The position numbers and the translations under genes are program-made. Shown piece by piece: positions 38,317-46,535 of a stretch of 48,797 nucleotides of DNA. The stretch lies in assembly GCF_001426405.1 (NCBI RefSeq), contig NZ_LMEP01000006.1:133814-182610 (forward strand). The letters are read 5' to 3'. The stretch is from Streptomyces sp. Root1304 (GTDB lineage Bacteria; Actinomycetota; Actinomycetes; Streptomycetales; Streptomycetaceae). Every line of letters begins with the position of its first letter. The first letter of the stretch is position 1. The notes under the pieces were generated by a model. The model was not told where the DNA came from, did no database searches, and worked only from the letters and a program-made list of their open reading frames with translations.

Positions 38317-41300
38317 GTCGTCTCCTCCGCCCTCGCGACGTCCCCTGCGATGCCGGCCGCCATGCCCGCGACAGCCGGACCGTCGTCATCCGCACCGCTG
38401 TGGTCGTCGCCGGACCGTGCTGTCAGTTCTTCCATGTGCAGGACGGAGTCCTCGGTGCGGTAGATCCGTCGCAGGTCGTGTCCGTGTGTGGTGAGCAGGA
38501 TCTCCTGGTACGGCACGGCCGCCAGCCGGTTCTTGAACACGGCGAGGGCGAGCTGCTGCCCTTGCAGGTCGGTCACGGACGGCCGGTAGCCGCGCTCGAA
38601 CCGCTGGAGAAGCTCGAACAGGTCGAGCCGGATATCGAGTTCGGCCGTGCCGCCCTGGCTGCCAGCCGGATCCCGGTAACTCAGCCGCAGCGAGGTGCGC
38701 CCCGACTCGATGTACGGCGAGGCCGCCGCGTTACCTGGTTCGAGCCGGAACCCTTCTGCGGGGAAGCGGCGGAAGGTACGGATGGTGCCGCCGGGTACGT
38801 CGCGCACCTTCAGCGCGAGGGCATCGCCGATCCGCTCGGGGGCCACGAGTCCCTCACCACGGTTGAGCGCCTGCAGGATCCGGTCCCGCTCCTTGGTGCC
38901 CGTCTGCGCTGCGCGGGACAACAGCGCCATGAAGTGCAGCGCCGACGGGTACGGCAGCATCCGCTCCGCACGGTCCTCGTCGTGGAGTTCGAAATAGAGC
39001 AGGCGGCGGGCCGCGTCCACGTAGTGGCGGTGGGCAGCTGCCTGGGAGACGCGTTCGGTGACCGACCGGCCGAGCTGCTCGAACGCGCCGCGCAGCAGTA
39101 CGCGATCGCGGTCGCCGCGCCCGTCGACCGCGACCAGCGCCCGGTCCTCCAGGAGCCCGGCGTAGTCCAGACGACGGTCGAGCTGCGGCTGCGGGACAGC
39201 CGCCACATCGGCCTCGCGCAGCAGGGTCAGCAGTCGGTCCCGCTCGCGCTGACTGCCGTCGGCGGCGGCCGGGGCGCCGAGGTGGGCGGAGAAGTAGAAG
39301 CCCTCCAGGATCTCCTGACCGGAACCGGCCGCGTACAGCTGGTGGATCTCGGCGCAGTCGCGGCCCGAGGTGAGGGTGTATGCGAGCGCGGAGCGCAGGT
39401 CGCGCAGAGTGATGTGGAGCCTTCCGCGCAGCTGGGTCACTTCGTAAAGGCGGCGCAGACGACGCGCGGCCTGCGGGCCGGCGGCGGGGTGCTGGAAGGT
39501 CTGGGCGTTGTGCCGGGCGTAGCAGGTGGCGGCCAGGTCGCAGCGCTCACAGTCCTCCCAGAACCGATCGTGTGTCATCCGGTCGAGCATGCGCTCCAGG
39601 AGCGATTCGCCGTCCTGCGGTTCGCCGTCGGCGTCGAGGGAACGAGCCGCGACATCACGTGCGTTGAGGTTGACGACGGCGACGGCCTGTCCGGTGTCCC
39701 GGCCCGCCAGGCCGAGGTTGGCCACCTTGGCGAGGTGCGGGAAGCGGTCGTGGTGGTGGCTGAGGAAGTCGACCAGACGCCCCTCGTTGATGGCGATCAA
39801 CCGGGTTTCCCCCGCGACCTGCCACGCCGATGCGTCGGCCCCGGCGAAGGGTGCGAAGAACTCCTCCAGTACGTCGTCGCCGCTGACCTCACCCTCGTCC
39901 TGGCTGCCGTCGTGGTTGGTGCGGAACCGGTGCCCGGCCAGAGTGAAGTCGCTGCCGTTGGCCCGGCGGGGCCCGAACTCGGCGCCGAGCGTGCGCGCCT
40001 GGCGTTCGAACCGCTCCAGGAAGGCCGTCTTGCCGTCGCCCGCGTTACCGGTCACCACGACCAGCGCGTGCCGGCCTTCCCGTAGCGCGGGCACGAGCTC
40101 CCGGTCCAGGGCCGTCTCGACGTACACGGACATTGTGTGCGGGTCGAGGCCGCGGGTGCCGCGGTTGCTGCGGCGGCTCTGGCTGTACAGCGTCTGCAGG
40201 TGGGCCACGAACGGGTTGGTGTTCGGCTCGGGCTCCTGCGGCTCCTGACCGGTGCCGGGTTCCGACGATGGCGCCGGGGGCTGCTCGGCCCGCTCGGACG
40301 AGGACGACGGGGCCACAGCCGGTGGTGGCGGCGCGGGGGCGACGCGTGCGGATTCCAGCGCCTCCAACGCGCGCAGCAGTTCCTCGGCCGTGGAGAAGCG
40401 CTCCGCCCGGTGCGGGGAGATCGTGCGCAGCATGATCTCGGCGAAGCCGGGCGCCAGGTCACCGAAACCGCTGTACGCGGTGCGCGGGTCCACCGGCGGC
40501 ACACCGGGCGAGGGCCGCCCGACTCCCTCCCACGGGTACTGCCCGCCGGTCAGCGCCTCGTACAGGGTGACGCCGAGGCCGAACAGGTCGCGGTCGGTGT
40601 AGCCGGAGGCGTCGGCAGGCACCTGGTCCAGGTCCGGCGGGCTGTAACGGGGGCTGGTGTAACTGTGGCCCTCGGAGGAGTCGGAGGTCTTGGAGATCCC
40701 GAAGTCGATCAGCTTGACGCCGTCGTCGGTCCACAGCAGGTTGCTCGGCTTGATGTCGCAGTGCCACACTCCGCGCTCATGGATGTGGCGCAGCCCGCGC
40801 GCGGTGTCGATCGCGAGCCGCAGCACGTCCGCCGCGCCCATCCGGCCGCCGCGGATCACCTCGGCGACATCCTTGCCGTCGACGAACTCGAAGACCAGGT
40901 ACGGGTACTCGTCCGGCGGCATCAGCCGGTCCGCGTCCACCATCGACACCACATTGGGGTGCGGGGCGTTCTGCAGCCGGTCCAGGACGCCCGCCTCGCG
41001 GCGCAGCCGCTCCAGGACGGAGTCCCGGTCCCGCAGGACGAGCTTCACCGCCCGGTCGACGCTCCTTATCGTGTCGTACACCCGGTAGGCCACACCGAAC
41101 GAGCCGGGACGGCCGAGACGGTGGCGCACCAGGTACTTCGTACCGAGCTGGTGGTCGGCCGGCAGGTCACGGTAGAACTCCGGGCCCCGCGGACCGTCCT
41201 GCACGGGCTGCCCGGCGGAGGGCGCAGGAGGAGCCGGGGGAACTGCGGCCGAGGAGCCGATACGCCGGGCCGGAGCCCTCCGCGCTCCCATCACCAGATC

Positions 41301-42701
41301 CAGGCGGCGCAGCGCCTCCACGGCAGTCGGCCGGTCGTCCGGAGCCGTCGCGCACAACTTCTGTAGCCAGTGGGCCAGTTCGACGCGGACCTCGGCGGCT
41401 TCGAGGACCTGCGCAGGGAGCCGCCCTGCCGCATCGGCCTGCTCGGTAGCGGAGGTGAACGGCAGTTCGCCGGTGAGGAGCTGGAACCCGATGACACCGA
41501 CCGCGTAGATGTCCGACTTCATGCCCATCGCTGCCGGGTCGGCATGGCACTCGGGCGCCAGATACGCGCGATCGGCAACCTGGTACGCCTCCCGCATGAC
41601 CGTGTGGGCGCGGCGCTGCGCGGTCTTCGCGTACTCGAAACCGGTCAGCATCGCCCGGCCGTCCTGCGCGATCAGCACGGTGGACGGGTTCAACTCGCGG
41701 TGCGCGATCAGGCGGCTGTGCGCGTGGGCCAGGCCCATCAGCATGTGACGGATCGTCCGCAACTTCGCGTCGGCGGTCAGCGGGTCTGCAGCCCCGTTCA
41801 GGTGCAGGGCGAGGGCGTGCCCCGGAACGTCGTCGTAGACGGTGACGAAGGAGTCCTTGTCCTCGTCGGCGAAGAAGTCCCGCACCCCGACGATGTTCGG
41901 GTGCGAGGGCAGCTTGCCGAGCGCCTCGTACGCGATGCCGATCCGCTTCTGCTGCTGGAGCCGCTCGGCCTCCGGCGCGTACGGATCGGCCCTGCGGACG
42001 GAGAGCCGGACCGTGCCCGACCCCTGCACCGCGAGGGCGTTCTTCGCCCGGTACTCGCGGTGGACGTCGTCGCCCTCCTCCGGGCCCGTCTCGCTCAGTC
42101 GCTCGATCACTTCCCAGCTGCCGAACCGCAGAGGGCCCGACGGCGGCCGGGACGAACCCTGCACTGTGCGCACGATCAGCTCGTGGTGTGCGAAGACGTC
42201 CGTGTCGAAGCGGTTGGTCGAGGTGGGTACGCGGCTCACGTCCGCGAGCCGACCGATCAGGTCGGGGAGGGTGACGGTGTCACGGGCGTCGTGCTGGCGG
42301 GACGTCCGGTCCACGAGCAGGGCGTCGGGTGCGGGCAGGACGACGAGGGCGTCCGTGTAGAGCCGGGACAGCGGACGATGGGCCGTCTCCAGGAGGGTCT
42401 TCAACTGTTTGGCGTGTCCGCGCAGCTTCGGCAGCGGGGAGCGGAACGGCGCCCGGTGAGAGGGCTGCCAGCGGCCGCCGTCGACCTCGATGCGGCCCCG
42501 GGTTCCCTTGACGTCGATGACGTACACGGCGTGCCCGGTGACCACGACGATGTCGACCTCGAACAGCTCGTTCCGGTTGTACGGAATCTCGACGGAGTGC
42601 AGGACTGTCCAGTCGTCGGGGGCGTGATCACGCAGGTGCGCGATCACCCTCCGCTCGGCATCGTTGACGGCCTCCCCAACAGCAACGATCCTGGCACCCA
42701 T
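38307..42701 (-). CDS. mad6: MAD6-like NERD / pseudokinase / Ser-Thr kinase / P-loop NTPase fusion
   Basis: 1,464 residues with four modules. (1) NERD nuclease-related domain, about 5-130: FEVDIVVV (Asp50) and VIDVKG (Asp63, Lys65). (2) Kinase-like domain, about 197-470, with key residues lost: HRE at 334-336 in place of HRD, GFE at 354-356 in place of DFG, no VAIK lysine; APE is retained at 382-384. (3) Active-looking kinase, about 520-780: glycine loop LGRPGSFGVAYRVY, Lys553, HCD with Asp649, DFG at 666-668. (4) After a Pro-rich linker, a P-loop NTPase from about 880 (GNAGDGKT, Lys891) with a Cys cluster at 1051, 1054 and 1060. The ATG at 42701 overlaps the upstream stop by one base; the longer frame is Arg/His-rich shadow. 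The NERD-kinase half recalls PglW of BREX/Pgl systems. Confidence 0.85.
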   Translation of the reverse strand: MGARIVAVGEAVNDAERRVIAHLRDHAPDDWTVLHSVEIPYNRNELFEVDIVVVTGHAVYVIDVKGTRGRIEVDGGRWQPSHRAPFRSPLPKLRGHAKQLKTLLETAHRPLSRLYTDALVVLPAPDALLVDRTSRQHDARDTVTLPDLIGRLADVSRVPTSTNRFDTDVFAHHELIVRTVQGSSRPPSGPLRFGSWEVIERLSETGPEEGDDVHREYRAKNALAVQGSGTVRLSVRRADPYAPEAERLQQQKRIGIAYEALGKLPSHPNIVGVRDFFADEDKDSFVTVYDDVPGHALALHLNGAADPLTADAKLRTIRHMLMGLAHAHSRLIAHRELNPSTVLIAQDGRAMLTGFEYAKTAQRRAHTVMREAYQVADRAYLAPECHADPAAMGMKSDIYAVGVIGFQLLTGELPFTSATEQADAAGRLPAQVLEAAEVRVELAHWLQKLCATAPDDRPTAVEALRRLDLVMGARRAPARRIGSSAAVPPAPPAPSAGQPVQDGPRGPEFYRDLPADHQLGTKYLVRHRLGRPGSFGVAYRVYDTIRSVDRAVKLVLRDRDSVLERLRREAGVLDRLQNAPHPNVVSMVDADRLMPPDEYPYLVFEFVDGKDVAEVIRGGRMGAADVLRLAIDTARGLRHIHERGVWHCDIKPSNLLWTDDGVKLIDFGISKTSDSSEGHSYTSPRYSPPDLDQVPADASGYTDRDLFGLGVTLYEALTGGQYPWEGVGRPSPGVPPVDPRTAYSGFGDLAPGFAEIMLRTISPHRAERFSTAEELLRALEALESARVAPAPPPPAVAPSSSSERAEQPPAPSSEPGTGQEPQEPEPNTNPFVAHLQTLYSQSRRSNRGTRGLDPHTMSVYVETALDRELVPALREGRHALVVVTGNAGDGKTAFLERFERQARTLGAEFGPRRANGSDFTLAGHRFRTNHDGSQDEGEVSGDDVLEEFFAPFAGADASAWQVAGETRLIAINEGRLVDFLSHHHDRFPHLAKVANLGLAGRDTGQAVAVVNLNARDVAARSLDADGEPQDGESLLERMLDRMTHDRFWEDCERCDLAATCYARHNAQTFQHPAAGPQAARRLRRLYEVTQLRGRLHITLRDLRSALAYTLTSGRDCAEIHQLYAAGSGQEILEGFYFSAHLGAPAAADGSQRERDRLLTLLREADVAAVPQPQLDRRLDYAGLLEDRALVAVDGRGDRDRVLLRGAFEQLGRSVTERVSQAAAHRHYVDAARRLLYFELHDEDRAERMLPYPSALHFMALLSRAAQTGTKERDRILQALNRGEGLVAPERIGDALALKVRDVPGGTIRTFRRFPAEGFRLEPGNAAASPYIESGRTSLRLSYRDPAGSQGGTAELDIRLDLFELLQRFERGYRPSVTDLQGQQLALAVFKNRLAAVPYQEILLTTHGHDLRRIYRTEDSVLHMEELTARSGDDHSGADDDGPAVAGMAAGIAGDVARAEETTWR

Positions 42702-44125
42702 CAGCCGGCGGCCTCCTCGATGGCGGTGGTGAGCAGCGCGAGGGCCCGATCTTCTAGGATGTCGGCTTGGTCGCGGCATTTGTAGGCGTGGCGGACGGTG
42801 GCGGCGATGCGGGCCCGGGCGGCGGGGGGCGCGAGAGGGACGGGAATCTCGTTGCGGAGGTGCTCGTGGATGTCCTGCTGCTTACCGCCCGCGCTCAGAG
42901 AGCGGAGCAGGCGAAAGGCCGCCTCGGAGCGAAAGAAGGCGAAGAGGTAAGCACCAGAGATCTCAGGATCGCCACTGACGACGCGGAGGAAGTGCTGGGT
43001 GTATACGTACTTGAGCCAACGGCCAGTTACGAGCAGCGGCCGACAGAAGACTTCGTTCTCACCCAGAGTGCCTTGCGCAGCGATCATGATCGTTTCGTCG
43101 CCGGCGAAAATGCCAGCAGGAGCGTGAGCAGCGCTGATCCAGCGTCCTTCGGGGCGCAACCAGAAGCCCTGCCGCTGTCCGACGAGTTGGACGCCGTGCT
43201 CAGGGTTACTTTCGACCCTGGCAAACCTGGTCCCAGATCCCAGCTGCCCGCCGGAGCAGATGTCACCAAGCCTGGCATTAGGCGCGAGCGCCAGCTTCTC
43301 TGCCAACTGACGAGCCCTAGGGGCAAAATTTAGCGCCCGGAGAGACGTCGCCCCCACGCTCGGGACCTCGAACCCGAGATCCCGCTCCTGCTGATGCCAG
43401 CGGACATCCATCAGCTCGGGCAGCCCCACGCTCGTGAAGAGGTCCTTCGTCGCGCTGACCGAGGACGACTGGAACTCGGCGCGCAGCCGCGCGCACTCTT
43501 CCACCAGGTCGTGGATCTGGCCCTCGAGCTTCGTTCCCAATCGCGGCACCGGCAGCCCCGCGATGTGATGCGGCTCGATGTGCTTCACGGCCGAGCCGTA
43601 CACCGATCCCCGCACGAGCGACTCGCCGAACTTGCTGAGCAGGAAGGCGTACAGATAGCCGGACTTGATCTTCTCCGGATCGGGCTCGACCTTGACAATA
43701 TCCTCCGAGGCCCAGTAATCACCCATGTCGGGTCGGACGTACGCCCGCCTTCCTGCGTTAAATCCCGAGCGCGAGATCAAGGTCATTCCAGGCTTGAGCT
43801 GGAGATACGACAGGGCTGGCGATTCCGCATCCGACTTACGCAGCCGGGGCAGCCCGGTCAAGTCGGCCGCCATCATGTCCTTGGTGCCGATGAACGGCAC
43901 GCTGTGCTCAGGATCGGTAAGGAAAACCCGCCGGAACATGGGCCCGCTGAAAATTCCGCCCTTGTGCCCCGCCGTCAGACTCGCCAGCGGCTCAGTCCTC
44001 GGCAACTGCTCCAGCAGCTTCCTCGTCTTCATGGACCCCGCCACATACGGCGAGGCATCGAGCCGAAGTCCCTGGTCCGTGAACCAGTCGGACTTCACCG
44101 GATTGGACAGCTCGGCAACCTTCAC
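42701..44125 (-). CDS. mad5: Type I-like DNA specificity subunit (HsdS), MAD5-like
   Basis: 474 residues. Two target-recognition domains each read half of a bipartite DNA site for the methylase. TRD1 is about 45-205 and ends at HHIAGLPVPRLGTKLEGQIHDLVEECARLRAEF. TRD2 is about 285-435 and ends at LRNEIPVPLAPPAARARIAATV. The PVP plus helix units are the usual HsdS spacers. Partner is the HsdM-type gene just upstream, which it overlaps by 4 bp (ATGA). The stretch encoding TRD2 (about 42,870-43,340) is visibly less GC-rich than its surroundings, as expected where specificity domains are swapped. No HsdR is nearby. Confidence 0.85.
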   Translation of the reverse strand: MKVAELSNPVKSDWFTDQGLRLDASPYVAGSMKTRKLLEQLPRTEPLASLTAGHKGGIFSGPMFRRVFLTDPEHSVPFIGTKDMMAADLTGLPRLRKSDAESPALSYLQLKPGMTLISRSGFNAGRRAYVRPDMGDYWASEDIVKVEPDPEKIKSGYLYAFLLSKFGESLVRGSVYGSAVKHIEPHHIAGLPVPRLGTKLEGQIHDLVEECARLRAEFQSSSVSATKDLFTSVGLPELMDVRWHQQERDLGFEVPSVGATSLRALNFAPRARQLAEKLALAPNARLGDICSGGQLGSGTRFARVESNPEHGVQLVGQRQGFWLRPEGRWISAAHAPAGIFAGDETIMIAAQGTLGENEVFCRPLLVTGRWLKYVYTQHFLRVVSGDPEISGAYLFAFFRSEAAFRLLRSLSAGGKQQDIHEHLRNEIPVPLAPPAARARIAATVRHAYKCRDQADILEDRALALLTTAIEEAAG

Positions 44126-46278
44126 ACCCCGACCTCCGTTCCCGCTGAACTGGCCGTACGCGGATCCACACCCGGCACCGGGTACTTCGCCCGGAACTCC
44201 CGGTACCTCTCCGCGATCACCGGCAGGTCGTTGTCGATGACCTTCTTGCTACGGGTCAGCGGCCGGGTCACCTCTTTGCCCCGGATACGAAGCCGCTCCA
44301 TGACGACCTCCGTCTCCACCACGATTTCCCCGTTGGGCTCACGCTTATAGAGGTCGTTGCCACGTCGGTCGAAGCCGACCTTCTCCGCGACGGCCATGAA
44401 GACGGGGTACGCCTTCTCCGTCCCAAGGTCGTGGTTCTGGATCTCCTGCCGGGACTTGCGCTTCAGGAAGAGGAGCGTAGTGAGAATGTTGACGTTGGCG
44501 TCGACGACGAACGTCTCCACCGGCAGCTCGACGCTTGCGAGTACCCAGCAGTTCCGCAAGATATACCGGCGGATCGCCTCGTCCGTCGGCCCTGGGTTCG
44601 ACAGGATGCCGTTCGGCAGGACGATTCCGATCCGCCCGCCTGGCTTGACCCACTCGATGGCGCGCTGGATGAACAGCTGCTCCGGCGCCATGCTCGACGG
44701 CACGCTGGTTGTGCTCGCCTCGACCGCGCCGGTCTCCTTGTTACGGCCCCACGACCGAGCGATCCCATTACGGAACGAGCCGAGCACCGACTCATCGCTG
44801 ACCGGGATGTCAGCGCCGAAGGGCGGGTTGGTCAGGAGTACGTCCACGGTGGGCTTGTCGAGCGGGATCCTCTTCTTTGCCGCCTCCACACCCGGGAGGT
44901 GTCCCTGCGGGAAGGCGAGCGAGTCCATGTGGAAGACATTCCCTGTGGTCTGCGCCAGGGTCATGATCGCCATGGTTGTCGCACGCACCAGGAACGGGTC
45001 GAAGTCGGAGCCGAACAGGTGCTTCTCCGCGTACTCCTTGAGCTTGTCGCCGTACCGCTCCCGCTCCTCCTTCTCGTCCGGGAAGCCGAGCGTGCCGGCC
45101 TCCTTCTTCCAGGTCTGGTGCAGGTGCTTGAGGGTGGCCTGGAGGAAGCCGCCGGTGCCGCAGGTCGGGTCGAGGACGGTCTCGTCCTCCTTCGGGTCGA
45201 GCATCTCGACCATCAGGTTGACCGCGCCGCGCGGGGTGAAGTACTGGCCCCGGTCACCGCGCAGGTTGGTGCCGACGAGCTCCTGGTAGGCAATGCCCTT
45301 GGCGTCGACGTCCGTGCCGATCAGGTCGTACGGGGCAAGCTCGCTGACGATGAAAGCGAGGGCCCGGTCGGAGAGGGTGATCTCGTCGGTGGGCTTGAAG
45401 ACGTCCTTGTACTCGCTCTTGACGTCCTCGAAGAGCTCCTTGACGCGCTTACTGATGGCCGCGCGCCCGTTCTCGTCGAACATCTCCTTCAGACCGGTGC
45501 GGAACCGACCGTGCACGGATCCGTGGCTGACCCGCTCGTCGTACATCTTGGCAAAAAGCAGGTAGAGGAACTGCCAGAAGGCGGCGTCCTTCGGCATGCC
45601 CTCGTTGCCGTGGATGTAGTTGTGGCAGCGCCGGAAGGCGATCTTGAGCATCTCCGGGTCGGCCTGGCGCAGCCGCTGGTGCGAGGCGACGGTGCGGCTG
45701 CCGAGGGTGCCGTCGGCGATCTCCCAGTCGCTGCGGTCCTCGAAGTCGGCGCCGAAGTCGCCGACCACCTTCTTGAGGAAGAAAAAGTCGACACCGTCGG
45801 TCCACATGCCGTCCGCGCACTGCGGACGGTCCTCGTTACCCATCAGCTCCTGGAGCTCCTCCAGGTCCTTCCGGGCCTGGTCGGGCTCGCGGAGCTTGAC
45901 GACGTTCCTCCCGCGCTTGGGCTCCTGCTTGCAGATCACCACCCGCCGGAGGTTCGCCGTGGTGTGCGGGGCGCCGGACTCGAAGATCGCAATGTCGGCT
46001 TTCTTGCTCCGCTTCCGCTTGGCACCCTCCTCACTGACCGTGACGGAGAAGTCGCGCTGCATGTCGCCGGGGTCGATACCGTGCTCGTGTACCAGGGCGC
46101 GGGCGATCCGCTGCCGGACCTTCTCCTTCTCCGTCTCCTTGATCGCATCGCCGGAGATGTAGTCGACGACCTGGCCCTCCCCGAGGGCCGTGACCTTGGG
46201 CGCGGAGCCCTCCGCGGCAGGCCCCGCGCCATCCTCGGGCTGCTGGGGGATGTCCAGGTCCAAGGTCAGTTCCTCCAT
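44122..46278 (-). CDS. mad2: Type I-like N6-adenine DNA methyltransferase (HsdM), MAD2-like
   Basis: 718 residues. Residues about 200-690 are an N6-adenine methylase: helical N-terminal part, GDRGQYFTPR near 341-350, SAM-binding DPTCGTGGF at 370-378 and catalytic NPPF at 484-487, all intact. It should methylate adenine at the site chosen by the adjacent specificity subunit. Residues about 30-150 resemble the N-terminal nuclease domain of HsdR proteins (VRQRIARALVHEHGIDPGDMQRDFSV, KKADIAIF with Asp95, RRVVICKQEP with Lys117), but the acidic residue before Cys-Lys is Ile, so cleavage is unlikely. The extra N-terminus makes it longer than normal HsdM. AGGAAAGA precedes the ATG. First gene of the five-gene operon. 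Confidence 0.88.
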   Translation of the reverse strand: MEELTLDLDIPQQPEDGAGPAAEGSAPKVTALGEGQVVDYISGDAIKETEKEKVRQRIARALVHEHGIDPGDMQRDFSVTVSEEGAKRKRSKKADIAIFESGAPHTTANLRRVVICKQEPKRGRNVVKLREPDQARKDLEELQELMGNEDRPQCADGMWTDGVDFFFLKKVVGDFGADFEDRSDWEIADGTLGSRTVASHQRLRQADPEMLKIAFRRCHNYIHGNEGMPKDAAFWQFLYLLFAKMYDERVSHGSVHGRFRTGLKEMFDENGRAAISKRVKELFEDVKSEYKDVFKPTDEITLSDRALAFIVSELAPYDLIGTDVDAKGIAYQELVGTNLRGDRGQYFTPRGAVNLMVEMLDPKEDETVLDPTCGTGGFLQATLKHLHQTWKKEAGTLGFPDEKEERERYGDKLKEYAEKHLFGSDFDPFLVRATTMAIMTLAQTTGNVFHMDSLAFPQGHLPGVEAAKKRIPLDKPTVDVLLTNPPFGADIPVSDESVLGSFRNGIARSWGRNKETGAVEASTTSVPSSMAPEQLFIQRAIEWVKPGGRIGIVLPNGILSNPGPTDEAIRRYILRNCWVLASVELPVETFVVDANVNILTTLLFLKRKSRQEIQNHDLGTEKAYPVFMAVAEKVGFDRRGNDLYKREPNGEIVVETEVVMERLRIRGKEVTRPLTRSKKVIDNDLPVIAERYREFRAKYPVPGVDPRTASSAGTEVGV

Positions 46279-46371
46279 CGGCGTGCTGCTTCTTTCCTGT
46301 GCTGGGTGGTGCGGGTAGGGGCCTGCGCCCCGGGGCGGTCCGTGCGGGCGCTAACACAGTTGCCACCTGTG

Positions 46372-46399
46372 ATCCTACGGCCCCAGGGGCACCTCCCAA
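46372..46399 (-). promoter_or_regulatory. Candidate promoter of the methylase-led operon
   Basis: On the minus strand TTGGGA, 16 bp, TAGGAT lies about 95 bp upstream of the methylase ATG. A CACAG-N7-CTGTG repeat lies just downstream at 46355-46371 and could be an operator. The 257-bp gap between this gene and the AIPR gene makes a separate promoter likely. Confidence 0.4.
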
Positions 46400-46487
46400 G
46401 GCGCGTTCCGCCAGGCCGGAGGGTGCGCGGTCCAGTGTTTCCGGAACCTACAGGGGAGCACTGACAATGCCTGGGCGGAAGCGGACG

Positions 46488-46519
46488 ACAGGGCTGGGCC
46501 AGCGGCGCCCCCAGCCTGT
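46488..46519 (-). terminator. Hairpin downstream of the AIPR gene
   Basis: ACAGGGCTGGG pairs with CCCAGCCTGT with one bulged base, starting about 17 bp after the AIPR stop. Probable terminator that separates the AIPR gene from the methylase operon. Confidence 0.45.
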
Positions 46520-46535
46520 TACCTCCTGGCCGCGC

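Noticed and set aside
36671..38395. N-terminal extension of the MAD8 frame through the MAD7 gene
   Set aside because: The added 575 residues are Arg/Pro/Gly-rich shadow of MAD7. The ATG at 36670 overlaps the MAD7 stop, as expected for coupled genes.
42701..46278. Ordinary type I restriction-modification system
   Set aside because: HsdM and HsdS are present but there is no HsdR helicase-nuclease. The operon continues into kinase, MAD7-like and HerA-like genes.
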